Below, one piece after another: positions 23,349-31,889 of a stretch of DNA of 64,000 bases; within the stretch, counting starts at the first letter, position 1, and every line of letters starts with the position of its first letter. Source of the stretch: Enterovibrio baiacu. GTDB lineage: Bacteria > Pseudomonadota > Gammaproteobacteria > Enterobacterales > Vibrionaceae. Where the stretch lies: positions 62,001 to 126,000 of the forward strand of contig NZ_SCHN01000005.1 of assembly GCF_004120195.1 (NCBI RefSeq), in the 5' to 3' direction. The notes under the pieces are model-generated. The model was not told where the DNA came from. It saw nothing but the letters and a program-made list of their open reading frames with translations, and did no database searches. The position numbers were made by a program, and so were the translations under genes.

Positions 23349-25927
23349 TGAAAACGACCAGCATCCGCTTTCAATTGATGTTGGCGCTGTTTATTTTGCT
23401 CGCGCTCACCACCGGTATGGCGGCGGTTTCCATGTCGACGCTGTGGAAAAACCAAACCATTCTGGACACCGTTTCCAGCACCACACTCACAGACACCAAC
23501 ACCGCGCTCAATTTGTCTGAGGGCGTGGCACAAATCGCCGCTATTGCGCCGTATGCCGCCAATTCTGTTCGGCCCATCTTGGTGCAAATAGAACGCACAC
23601 ACCTTGAAACGCGAATTGGCGAACTCAAGCGCCAAGCCTTGAGCCTGCATCAGAAAGAGTTTTCGGATGAGCTGTTGTCGCGGGTTTCTCAAGTCGAAAC
23701 CTTGATTTATCAATTGCTCACGAACATCGAGAACGAGCTGTTTATTCGCGAAGATTTGCTGGCGAGCCAGTTTTCACTCGATCCCTATTTGTCTTCCCAA
23801 ACCGAATTGAGCTTCATTGACGCCTTGTCTCAAGATCCGTCGTCCATCCCTGATGGGTGGATAGCGTTCATTGAAGACGAACTCACTCAAACCTACAGCG
23901 CGGATTCTGTTGTGCTGCAACAACTGCTGCCTGTGCTTTCATCACTGCGTCGTAGCAAGGTGCAAATCCAAGCCATTAAAGCAGAGAACGCCTTTTTACT
24001 GTCGTCCATTCGTGCCCAATCCGATCGCATGGCCGCGTACGTGCTCAACTTGGTGAAAACACATCAAGCTGACGTAAAGCAGCGGCAAAAAGAGAGTCGA
24101 GAAGCCATTAACAGTGCATCAGGCATGATGGCGTTCATCTTGGTGATCTTCCTGGGCGGCGTGTATTACCTCTACCGTTTCAACAGCAAAATGACCAAAG
24201 ATTTGTCTGCCGTCACCGAGGAAATGTTGAGCCTTGCAATGGGTGAAACCAACATGACCGCCGCGCATATTCCTCGGCAAGATGAGATTGGGCAGCTAGC
24301 GAAAGCCTTTCGCGCGTTTCACCGCAATGCCTTGGATAAACAGCGCGTCACGGCGGATCTCAACCGACAAAACATCATGCTCGAAACCATTTTCAACCAG
24401 ATGCAAGATGGCCTGAGCGCGTTTGATGGGAACAATCGCTTGTTGGTGTGGAATCAACGATACCCGATATTAATGAAGCTCAACCCCACCTTATTAACCC
24501 CAGGCATGCACCTTGATGAGATCAAAGCATTAATAGCCAACACGGAACATGAAAACCGTCTGCCTGATCGCTCGGTGGCGGAATACGATGACATGGCCGC
24601 AAACCGACACATCAAGCCTGTGGTGTTTGAACGCCATTTTGAAGACGGCACCATCATTGAATTCAGCAGTCGCCCCATTCCATCCGGCGGTTTTGTCACG
24701 CTTTATCGAGACTTAACCGAACGCCGCAAGATCGAACAGCAACTCGTCCAATCGCAGAAAATGGAAACCTTGGGACAACTGACGGGCGGCATTGCTCACG
24801 ATTTCAATAATCTGCTCGCCGCGCAAAAAGGCAATTTAGAGCTCATGGACATGACGGCCAGCCTTGATGATACCAATCGGCGTTACTTGAATCGCGCACT
24901 GACGGTGACGGAAAAAGGCATTCAAATGGTGGAACGCTTGCTGGCCTTTAGCAGCAAACAAGCTTTAAACCCAAGCGCGGTGGTGATTGATGAATTGATT
25001 GAAGAAATCCTCGATCTGTTGGATTACACCGTGTCGTCAGGTGAAGAGCTTCGTATCGAGCTTTCTACTGCGCCGTCTGCGGTCTACATAGACATAGGCG
25101 GCCTTGAGAATGCCTTGTTGAATCTCGCACTTAACGCCAATGCGGCCATGGAAGGAAAAGGTACGTTAACCTTGAGTACAGGGCATTGCTGCTTGATTTC
25201 GTCAAGGCAAATGGCCGTCGCCATCGAGGTGAGAGACACAGGTAAAGGCATGGATGGTGAGGTGTTGAATCGCGCCATCGAGCCTTTTTTTACGACCAAA
25301 GAAAAAGGCCAAGGCAGTGGCTTAGGTTTGAGTATGGTGTTTGGGTTTGTGCAGCAGTCTGGGGGCGAGTTGTGCCTGTCATCCAGCCCTGAACGGGGAT
25401 CTTCTGTCGCCATTCTTCTGCCGCTGTATGAGCCGGATTGCCTCCCAAACGCTGAAGAACACATAGGCGGTAAAGACAATAATCAGGCAGTGGGTGAAAG
25501 CGCCACATTCATGGCTGACCATCTAGATGCGTTAGTCGGAAAACGGATTGTACTGGTGGAAGATGATTCCGATGTGGCCTCGCCTCTCATTGAGATCCTG
25601 ACGCATTATGGGTTGGATGTGTGCCCCGTTCACAGCGCGGAAGAAGCGCTGAATGTGCTTCATCGCTCGGCGAGTCACGACGGCATTGATCTGGTTTTGA
25701 GCGACATCAACCTCGGCAGTGCCCGCACAGGCGTGTGGCTTTATGAAGAGATGTCGACACAGTTTCCAGACTTGCCTGTGGTGCTCATGTCAGGCTTGCC
25801 GGCACATGAACTCGAAATGCACTATATGCTAAAACCGCATTGGCCACTGCTCGCAAAGCCTGTATCCCGCGAACAATTACTTCACGCCCTCGGCATGCAA
25901 ATATTAAAGCACACCGCTTCAAATTGA
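23348..25927 (+). CDS. hybrid sensor histidine kinase
   Basis: This 859-aa membrane kinase has TM1 (about 8-30), a helical periplasmic sensor (30-255), TM2 (256-279), a HAMP region, and a PAS_7-like domain (about 345-455, 'MQDGLSAFDGNNRLLVWNQRY'). HisKA follows with the phospho-His near residue 484 ('GGIAHDFNNLLA'), then HATPase_c ('VRDTGKGMD', 'GQGSGLGLSMVFGF') and a C-terminal receiver with Asp near 786 ('LVLSDINLG'). There is no Hpt domain in the protein. The layout recalls TorS, which senses through a periplasmic binding protein. A spare binding-protein gene lies downstream at 29159, which fits such a scheme. Confidence 0.88.
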   Translation: MKTTSIRFQLMLALFILLALTTGMAAVSMSTLWKNQTILDTVSSTTLTDTNTALNLSEGVAQIAAIAPYAANSVRPILVQIERTHLETRIGELKRQALSLHQKEFSDELLSRVSQVETLIYQLLTNIENELFIREDLLASQFSLDPYLSSQTELSFIDALSQDPSSIPDGWIAFIEDELTQTYSADSVVLQQLLPVLSSLRRSKVQIQAIKAENAFLLSSIRAQSDRMAAYVLNLVKTHQADVKQRQKESREAINSASGMMAFILVIFLGGVYYLYRFNSKMTKDLSAVTEEMLSLAMGETNMTAAHIPRQDEIGQLAKAFRAFHRNALDKQRVTADLNRQNIMLETIFNQMQDGLSAFDGNNRLLVWNQRYPILMKLNPTLLTPGMHLDEIKALIANTEHENRLPDRSVAEYDDMAANRHIKPVVFERHFEDGTIIEFSSRPIPSGGFVTLYRDLTERRKIEQQLVQSQKMETLGQLTGGIAHDFNNLLAAQKGNLELMDMTASLDDTNRRYLNRALTVTEKGIQMVERLLAFSSKQALNPSAVVIDELIEEILDLLDYTVSSGEELRIELSTAPSAVYIDIGGLENALLNLALNANAAMEGKGTLTLSTGHCCLISSRQMAVAIEVRDTGKGMDGEVLNRAIEPFFTTKEKGQGSGLGLSMVFGFVQQSGGELCLSSSPERGSSVAILLPLYEPDCLPNAEEHIGGKDNNQAVGESATFMADHLDALVGKRIVLVEDDSDVASPLIEILTHYGLDVCPVHSAEEALNVLHRSASHDGIDLVLSDINLGSARTGVWLYEEMSTQFPDLPVVLMSGLPAHELEMHYMLKPHWPLLAKPVSREQLLHALGMQILKHTASN

Positions 25928-25983
25928 TGCGTAGCCACTAGGGTTAAAAACCCATTTTATCAGTTAATTATCCGATTTATTTC

Positions 25984-26000
25984 AATTGTTAACGACAATT
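25984..26000. promoter_or_regulatory. palindromic candidate operator upstream of the sugar ABC operon
   Basis: AATTGT and ACAATT flank a 5-bp centre, in the gap between the kinase gene and the binding-protein gene. It is a plausible regulator site for the transporter operon, 110 bp before its ATG. No assignment to a specific regulator is possible. Confidence 0.4.
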
Positions 26001-26110
26001 CTTCAGCACTGAAACCGTTCATTCGTATTGCTTCTTCATGCTCTTTACCACGGCATGGAGGATGCGACTTTCCTTCGAATTTAGCGTGTTACCGTAATTG
26101 GAGAATAGAC

Positions 26111-27133
26111 ATGAAGTCTTTGTTTAAAACTACCCTTCTCGCAGCCATGATGGCGTCTGTACCTTTCGCAAGTGCACAAGCAGAAGACGTGCTTATCGGT
26201 CTTATCACGAAAACCAACACCAATCCCTTCTTCGTCAAAATGAAAGAAGGTGCGAATGCCAAAGCTGAAGCACTGGGGGCGAAAGTCAGTTCCTTTGCAG
26301 GACGCTACGACGGCGACACGGATTCACAAGTTCAAGCGATTGAAAACCTGATTGCAGCGGGCGCAAGCGGCATTCTGATCACGCCTAGCGACCCTGATGC
26401 TCTTGCACCCGCGGTTAAACGTGCGCGAGATGCAGGCGTGCTGGTGATTGCGTTAGACACCCCTTTTACGCCAGAAAGCATGGCGGATGCGACCTTTGCG
26501 ACGGATAACTTCCTCGCCGGCAAGCTGATCGGTGAATGGGCGAAAGCCACCATGGGCGACAAAGCGGCAGACGCGAAAATTGCGCTCTTGGATTTGAGCA
26601 CGTCAAACATTTCTGTGGATGTGGCGCGAAATCAAGGGTTTTTGACGGGGTTCGGCATTGATGTGAAAAAGCCGAACATCATGCGTGATGAGAATGACCC
26701 ACGCATTGTCGGTAACGACGTGACGCAAGGCTCGGAAGAAGGTGGACGCCGCGCCATGGAAAACCTGCTTCAGAAAGATCCAAGTATCAACCTTGTTTAC
26801 ACCATCAATGAACCCGCTGCGGCTGGCGCGTATGAAGCATTGAAAGCGGTTGGCAAAGAGAAAGAGGTGCTGATTGTGTCTGTGGATGGCGGTTGTCCGG
26901 GTGTTGCCAATGTGGGTGACGGCGTGATTGGTGCGACGTCTATGCAGTTCCCGCTTCAAATGGCGGCATTGGGCGTGGAAGCGGTGGTCGAGTTTTCGAA
27001 ATCCGGCGTGAAACCTGGCGCGACACCCGGTAAAGCCTTCTTCGATACTGGTGTAGAACTCATTACTGATCAACCTGCTGATGGTGTTCCTTCCTCAACC
27101 TCAAGCGAAGGGAAAGCAAAGTGTTGGGGCTAA
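26111..27133 (+). CDS. sugar ABC transporter, periplasmic binding protein (FrcB-like)
   Basis: The 340-aa protein has a signal peptide ending at 'ASAQA' and a periplasmic binding protein fold of the ribose/fructose class. Blocks include '[19 protein letters not shown]', '[12 protein letters not shown]', 'VIALDTPF', '[15 protein letters not shown]' and '[11 protein letters not shown]', very like FrcB of rhizobia. It should bind a monosaccharide, perhaps fructose, and deliver it to the permease. Start ATG 26111 has 'ttggaga' upstream. A strong hairpin separates it from the permease gene, probably giving the binding protein more expression than the membrane parts. Confidence 0.87.
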   Translation: MKSLFKTTLLAAMMASVPFASAQAEDVLIGLITKTNTNPFFVKMKEGANAKAEALGAKVSSFAGRYDGDTDSQVQAIENLIAAGASGILITPSDPDALAPAVKRARDAGVLVIALDTPFTPESMADATFATDNFLAGKLIGEWAKATMGDKAADAKIALLDLSTSNISVDVARNQGFLTGFGIDVKKPNIMRDENDPRIVGNDVTQGSEEGGRRAMENLLQKDPSINLVYTINEPAAAGAYEALKAVGKEKEVLIVSVDGGCPGVANVGDGVIGATSMQFPLQMAALGVEAVVEFSKSGVKPGATPGKAFFDTGVELITDQPADGVPSSTSSEGKAKCWG

Positions 27134-27141
27134 GTTAACCC

Positions 27142-27185
27142 GCGTGCCCCCAAGTCTTATTCGCTTGGGGGCACGCTTCGTTTTT
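27142..27185 (+). terminator. intercistronic hairpin between binding protein and permease genes
   Basis: A perfect 13-bp GC-rich stem (27142-27154 with 27164-27176) is followed by TTCGTTTTT. In ABC operons such hairpins stop most transcription or protect the upstream mRNA, raising binding protein output. Confidence 0.85.
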
Positions 27186-27222
27186 ACACCTTTGTTGTTG
27201 GCATCTCTCTACAGGATTATTC

Positions 27223-28281
27223 ATGGGAACTTCACAAGGAAATGAAGGCCAAGGTCAGCACCGTACCGCCGGTGAATCGCTAGGCGATCAATCTTTGCCG
27301 CTCGGGCTTCGTATTCAACGTTATCTGCACAACCACCCTACTGCCGCCCCCATTTTGGTGCTATTGCTCGCCGTGACCGTATTTTCTGCGTTGATTGGCG
27401 ATCGTTTTTTCCACCCGTTTAACCTCTCGCTGGTCGTGCAGCAAGTCACCATCATTGGCATTATTGGTATCGCCCAAACCTTGATCATTCTGACCGCAGG
27501 CATCGACTTGTCCGTCGGCGCCATCATGGTGCTCTCGTCCGTGGTCATGGGGCGCATGGCCATTGATTTTGGCCTACCACCGTCAGTATCGTTATTGATC
27601 GGTATTGCCGTTGGCGCGGCGGTGGGTGCAGTGAACGGCTTTTTGGTGTCTCGGATAAAGTTGCCGCCTTTCATTGCCACACTGGGTACGTGGAATATCT
27701 TCTTTGCCCTCAACCTGTGGTATTCGAACAGCCAAACCATTCGCTCTCAAATCATCGCCAGCCAAGCACCGCTATTGCAGTGGCTCGGCACGACCATCGA
27801 TGTGTTTGGTGCGCGGGTGACGTACAGCTCCCTCTTAATGTTGGCGCTTTTTGGCTTCGTTTGGTATTTGCTCAACTGGACGGCATGGGGTCGCCATGTG
27901 TATGCCGTGGGTGATGATGCCGATGCTGCCCGTTTAGCGGGAATACGCGTGCGTCGCATCCAGCTTTCAGTTTACGTGCTCGCTGGCGTGATTTGCGCGA
28001 TTGCCGCTTGGGCACTTATCGGGCGTATCGGTTCAATTAGCCCGCAATCCGGTTATACCGCCAATCTTGATTCCATTACGGCGGTGGTGATTGGAGGCAC
28101 CAGTTTATTTGGCGGCCGAGGCTCGGTACTGGGTACTTTGATCGGTGCGCTAGTGGTTGGTGTGTTCAGAAATGGCTTGGCGCTATTGAGCGTTGACGTG
28201 CTGTGGCAAGAGTTCACGGTCGGGTTGTTGATCATCATCGCGGTCAGTATTGACCAGTGGCTAAGGAAGGTGTCGTCATGA
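27223..28281 (+). CDS. sugar ABC transporter permease (FrcC/RbsC-like)
   Basis: This 352-aa inner-membrane permease has a polar N-terminus of about 35 residues followed by eight to ten hydrophobic segments. Family motifs include 'TLIILTAGIDLSVGAIM' near residue 85, 'PPFIATLGTWNIF', 'AVGDDADAARLAGI' (the loop that meets the ATPase) and 'ITAVVIGGTSLFGGRGSVLG'. It forms the channel for the sugar bound by the FrcB-like protein. It overlaps the ATPase start by 4 bp (ATGA). Confidence 0.88.
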   Translation: MGTSQGNEGQGQHRTAGESLGDQSLPLGLRIQRYLHNHPTAAPILVLLLAVTVFSALIGDRFFHPFNLSLVVQQVTIIGIIGIAQTLIILTAGIDLSVGAIMVLSSVVMGRMAIDFGLPPSVSLLIGIAVGAAVGAVNGFLVSRIKLPPFIATLGTWNIFFALNLWYSNSQTIRSQIIASQAPLLQWLGTTIDVFGARVTYSSLLMLALFGFVWYLLNWTAWGRHVYAVGDDADAARLAGIRVRRIQLSVYVLAGVICAIAAWALIGRIGSISPQSGYTANLDSITAVVIGGTSLFGGRGSVLGTLIGALVVGVFRNGLALLSVDVLWQEFTVGLLIIIAVSIDQWLRKVSS

Positions 28282-29072
28282 GCGCAAATAATGAGGTAAA
28301 CGTACGCCCTGTATTGCAGGCTCGAGGGCTAGTTAAGCGCTATGGCAGAGTGACTGCACTCAATGGTTCAGACTTTGACCTAATGCCGGGCGAAATCTTA
28401 GCCGTGATTGGTGATAACGGCGCAGGGAAATCCAGCTTGATCAAAGCGTTATCCGGGGCAATTACCCCAGATGAAGGCGAAATCATGCTCGAAGGAAAAG
28501 CGTTACGTTTCAGCAATCCGATGGAAGCGCGCGAAATTGGCATTGAAACCGTTTATCAAAACCTCGCGGTAGCACCGTCGCTGAACATTGCAGATAACCT
28601 GTTTTTGGGCCGTGAACTCCGTTGCCCTGGCTTTCGTGGAAAATGGCTGCGCATGCTTGATAAGAAAGCGATGCGGGAAAAAGCCAAGAAGCAACTCACC
28701 GATCTTGGGCTTCTGACGATTCAAGATATCACGCAGGCCGTGGAATCTTTATCGGGTGGTCAGAGGCAAGGTGTTGCTGTGGCACGCTCGGCGTTGTTTG
28801 GCAGCAAGGTGGTGATCATGGATGAGCCCACTGCCGCCCTCGGTGTGAATGAATCTCGACGGGTGCTGAATCTTATCCAAGAAGTTCGCACGAGAGGTTT
28901 GCCGGTGATCCTTATCAGTCATAACATGCCCCATGTGTTTGAGGTCGCAGATAGGATCCACGTTCACCGTTTGGGTAAGCGCATCGACATTATTTCACCG
29001 CAAACGCATACTATGTCTGATGCCGTTGCCATCATGACAGGCGCAATGGCACCCAGTGGCGTGACAGCGTAA
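28278..29072 (+). CDS. sugar ABC transporter ATPase, single domain (FrcA-like)
   Basis: The 264-aa protein has one ATPase domain: Walker A 'GDNGAGKSS', Q-loop 'VYQNLAVAP', signature 'LSGGQRQG', Walker B 'VVIMDEPTAALG' and 'ILISHNMPHV'. A single-domain ATPase, rather than the usual double-length RbsA type, is characteristic of the Frc subgroup. The start is ATG 28278, overlapping the permease stop; a longer frame from 28257 lies inside the permease gene. It powers sugar uptake with the two preceding proteins. Confidence 0.88.
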   Translation: MSANNEVNVRPVLQARGLVKRYGRVTALNGSDFDLMPGEILAVIGDNGAGKSSLIKALSGAITPDEGEIMLEGKALRFSNPMEAREIGIETVYQNLAVAPSLNIADNLFLGRELRCPGFRGKWLRMLDKKAMREKAKKQLTDLGLLTIQDITQAVESLSGGQRQGVAVARSALFGSKVVIMDEPTAALGVNESRRVLNLIQEVRTRGLPVILISHNMPHVFEVADRIHVHRLGKRIDIISPQTHTMSDAVAIMTGAMAPSGVTA

Positions 29073-29158
29073 CTAAATGAGCGAATGGATTTCGCTCTTG
29101 TTACTCGCCGAAAAAGGCACGACTAGCGCATAAATATCAAAGAGATAAGGAAGCCAAC

Positions 29159-30118
29159 ATGAAGCACTGTTTAAACCGATTTGGCGTTTTCATTGCTTTG
29201 CTGTTGGCTTTCATGCCCCCTGCCCAAGCAACATCGGAATCCATCACCACAGGCTTTGCTTTCAAAGAAAAAGTGACTGTCGGTATCAGCGTGTTTGACC
29301 TGAGCAACCCTTTTTTCGTGACCATGGTGCGAAGTATTCGCGATGAATTAACGGTGATTTATGGTGAGCCACCGCATTTGTTGGTGCGTTCAAGCGGCCA
29401 TATGTTTGAGCGCCAAGAACGCCAATTGGCGGAGTTCATTGCAGAAGGTGCTGACATGATTTTCTTGGTGGCATCCGATGAGCACCGACTGAAACCGACC
29501 ATACAACGCGCGATCAGCCAGAACATTCCCGTGATCGCCGTTGATGCACATGCCATGGGTTCGTCAGCCAGCATCACAACAGACAATGTACAAGCGGGTG
29601 AAATTGCTTGCCAACGCTTAGCGGAACACCTTGATAATCAGGGCGACATCGTCATATTGAATGGCCCTGCGGTTTCTTCCGTGATTGAACGTGTTGAAGG
29701 CTGCAAACGCGCGCTGTCAGGCACGGAAGTAAGCATTCTTTCAGACGAATTAAACGCGACAGGCAGTTACGAAGGTGGGCTTGAAACCATGGCTTATGCA
29801 CTTCAAGCCTTTGAACGCATCGACGGTGTGTTCGCGATCAATGACCCTTCAGCACTGGGCGCGGAGCAAGCCTTAAAACAAGCAGGCGCAGATGCCGTAT
29901 TGGTGTCCGTTGATGGCAGCCCAAAGGTGCGCGAAGCCTTGCAACAAAAACGTCAATGGTGGCTAGCAACGGCCACGCAGTTTCCAGATCGAATGAGCCG
30001 TGAAGCCGTCAGAATTGGGCATCAAATTCGTCAGAACGGTGTGTTATCCAACACACATAAACTGATCCCCACCGAACTCATCGACAGCGAAAACGTTCAC
30101 CAGTTTGTAAGGTGGTAA
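29159..30118 (+). CDS. second periplasmic sugar-binding-type protein, likely sensor partner
   Basis: The 319-aa protein has a signal peptide ending at 'PAQA' and a ribose-binding-type fold ('GISVFDLSNPFFVTMVRSI', 'GADMIFLVASDEH', 'PVIAVDAHA', 'GVFAINDPSALGAEQAL', 'VSVDGSPKVREAL'). It differs clearly from the FrcB-like protein at 26111, so it is not a recent copy. A good ribosome binding site ('ataaggaagcc') precedes ATG 29159, 86 bp after the ATPase. Possible roles are a second specificity for the transporter or, as with TorT and TorS, delivery of the ligand signal to the hybrid kinase encoded upstream. Confidence 0.8.
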   Translation: MKHCLNRFGVFIALLLAFMPPAQATSESITTGFAFKEKVTVGISVFDLSNPFFVTMVRSIRDELTVIYGEPPHLLVRSSGHMFERQERQLAEFIAEGADMIFLVASDEHRLKPTIQRAISQNIPVIAVDAHAMGSSASITTDNVQAGEIACQRLAEHLDNQGDIVILNGPAVSSVIERVEGCKRALSGTEVSILSDELNATGSYEGGLETMAYALQAFERIDGVFAINDPSALGAEQALKQAGADAVLVSVDGSPKVREALQQKRQWWLATATQFPDRMSREAVRIGHQIRQNGVLSNTHKLIPTELIDSENVHQFVRW

Positions 30119-30201
30119 TTGGGGCTGCGATTGATGGGCTTTTGGAAAGGCGCTTGAGATAGCGCGTTTGGGAATGTTTGAGTGTAAAGCCTTTGCTTGC
30201 C

Positions 30202-30663
30202 TTATCGCATCATGCGCTTTAGGCGGCTATCGTAATAAAAATCACGTTCATCAATGATTTTAATGGCACGGCTTTCTGGGTGCATAGGGTTAATCAGGAA
30301 GTTGTATTCGCTGGCAATAATGGCGGAAGGAAGCTGGATCACGGGCGTGCTCATGCTTTGTAGCCACTCTGTACCATAACGTCGTGACACATCCGCATCT
30401 GGCACGGCATCCCACCCTTCTGGCAGTTCTTTTTCGCTCACGCGAATCATGGCAATGTCATCAGGAATATAGATGGTCATCATCACCAATTGCGGCATTT
30501 GCACTGGGCTTTCATGCACGAAACGTTCGAGTGCTGACAATGAACGTGAGCCTGCGGTATACAGAATCGGCTGACCTTTCTGGTGCCAACGCCCTGAACC
30601 AAACATGCCGCCAGTTCCCGTTAAATCGGCATAGCGTTTTACGGAAAGGCGGAATACTTCCAT
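30202..30663 (-). CDS. RES-domain toxin
   Basis: The 153-aa protein covers the full RES domain. It has an N-terminal Arg block 'MEVFRLSVKRYADLTGTGG' and the core 'GRWHQKGQPILYTAGSRSLSAL' in which the Glu follows ('ERFVH'). A Ser-containing segment ('QLPSAIIASEYNFLINP') completes the R-E-S trio. RES toxins deplete NAD+ in other bacteria. It overlaps the antitoxin stop by 1 bp (TAATG), the usual antitoxin-first operon order. It looks intact. Confidence 0.9.
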   Translation of the reverse strand: MEVFRLSVKRYADLTGTGGMFGSGRWHQKGQPILYTAGSRSLSALERFVHESPVQMPQLVMMTIYIPDDIAMIRVSEKELPEGWDAVPDADVSRRYGTEWLQSMSTPVIQLPSAIIASEYNFLINPMHPESRAIKIIDERDFYYDSRLKRMMR

Positions 30664-31085
30664 TATGCGGTCATGCCATGCATGAGGCGGTTCAGGATGG
30701 TTTCGACATATTGAATGCCTGTGTTGGTATCTAAGTAATCAACGGCGGCTTTCCCACCGAACGCCACTTGCGGCGTTTTCAACCAATCCAACGCAACAGG
30801 CCGACTCCCGTAGTAATCGACGGCTAAATCAACCACACGGCGGATTGCCAAGGTTTTCTCAGATTGCGATGGCGTGAGTAAGTCAGAGTCACTTTTGCGC
30901 TGCAAACTGCGCGGGCTTAAACCGATCAAGCCAACCCACTCGCCGCTGCTCATGGCCATGTCTTTCATCACTTTGCGTGCATGCTTCACTGACAAGCCGT
31001 GTCGAATAATGTCCAACTCTGTGTCTTGGTTGATCACTTGCCCTTTCTTTACAAGGCCAAGCGATACTAGCTGTTCTGCATACAT
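30663..31085 (-). CDS. Xre/MbcA/ParS-type antitoxin of the RES module
   Basis: The 140-aa protein has an N-terminal helix-turn-helix-like region ('SSGEWVGLIGLSPRSLQRK') and a C-terminal DUF2384 domain ('ALDWLKTPQVAFGGKAAVDYL', in part, then 'TGIQYVETILNRLMHG'). ATG 31085 is chosen because GGAGG lies 5 bp upstream. It should neutralise the RES toxin by covering its active site and repress the operon. Two direct repeats in its promoter (31123-31154) are likely operators. Confidence 0.88.
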   Translation of the reverse strand: MYAEQLVSLGLVKKGQVINQDTELDIIRHGLSVKHARKVMKDMAMSSGEWVGLIGLSPRSLQRKSDSDLLTPSQSEKTLAIRRVVDLAVDYYGSRPVALDWLKTPQVAFGGKAAVDYLDTNTGIQYVETILNRLMHGMTA

Positions 31086-31111
31086 ACACACCTCCAAATA
31101 CCAATGGTTAA

Positions 31112-31154
31112 ATTATGAGCGCCATTTGTCGCATTGTAAAGCGTCATTTGTCGC
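31112..31154 (-). promoter_or_regulatory. toxin-antitoxin promoter with two direct-repeat operators
   Basis: On the minus strand, TTTACA (31140-31135) and CATAAT (31117-31112) are separated by exactly 17 bp. CATTTGTCGC occurs on the plus strand at 31123-31132 and 31145-31154, 22 bp apart (two helical turns); one copy lies inside the spacer and one just upstream of the -35. This is the arrangement expected for autorepression by the antitoxin. Confidence 0.65.
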
Positions 31155-31337
31155 GTAGGCATATTCATGCGTACGCCACGCTTCGAAACCAACGCGAGGC
31201 AATATTGCAGATAGGCGCCGTCGTATAGAGATAAGAGGAGAAAAATGCAGACAGAGAAGAAAGTAGAAAAATAGATAAAGAAGGCAACAAGAGAATCTGA
31301 GAGGCGAAGACGTTACAAGGCGTAGCGCTAACAAACC

Positions 31338-31889
31338 CTACGGTGCATCAAACACTGGCAATGACGATGCGCTCGCGCGAGTATGTTGATCATGCATGTC
31401 GACATAACACAGCGTGACTTGGTACTGGTTCGTCATATCAGAATGATATCGCAGCGTCGTGTGCATCTGCTCGATCTGTTCTCTTAACTGGTGGTGAGGC
31501 TCGCAGTCATTATCGCCAAAACGGTAGAGTTCGCTATGTGGCTGATGGTTAACGTTTTCTCTCACTATCTCAATCTTCATGGCTAACTGTTCACGGTCGA
31601 ACAAATACGATTGCTTCTTCAAGTCCCTCGCTAAGCTTTCTTCCAAGCTTAAAAACTGAGTTGGAGTTAAAATCTGCGAACCACTATCGATGAGAGAACT
31701 TTGTACTTTTACCATCTCCAATGCGATGGGGGCGAGCACATAAAGGTAATCGATAAGGATTCTTTCTTCCGAGCATTGGCGTTTTTTAAGCAAGACAAAA
31801 GCGACGGAGAGAGTCAGGACAAGGCAAGAGACAACAAATAGATATCGTCCGGTTAACCCTTTTAGTGGAGTTTTTTTCATTCTCGCCAT
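31338..31889 (-). CDS. hypothetical membrane-anchored protein
   Basis: The protein (183 aa from ATG 31889; ATG 31880 is an alternative) has one N-terminal transmembrane helix (about residues 14-34) after a basic stretch, then a mostly helical domain probably in the periplasm. No motif or family was recognised. It could be a sensor-like or cell-envelope protein. No neighbour shares its strand closely. Confidence 0.5.
   Translation of the reverse strand: MARMKKTPLKGLTGRYLFVVSCLVLTLSVAFVLLKKRQCSEERILIDYLYVLAPIALEMVKVQSSLIDSGSQILTPTQFLSLEESLARDLKKQSYLFDREQLAMKIEIVRENVNHQPHSELYRFGDNDCEPHHQLREQIEQMHTTLRYHSDMTNQYQVTLCYVDMHDQHTRASASSLPVFDAP

Noticed and set aside
30119-30201. Hairpin between the second binding protein and the RES toxin gene
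   Set aside because: GCGCT/AGCGC pairs near 30150 but is short and lacks a clear T-tract; too weak to call a terminator.
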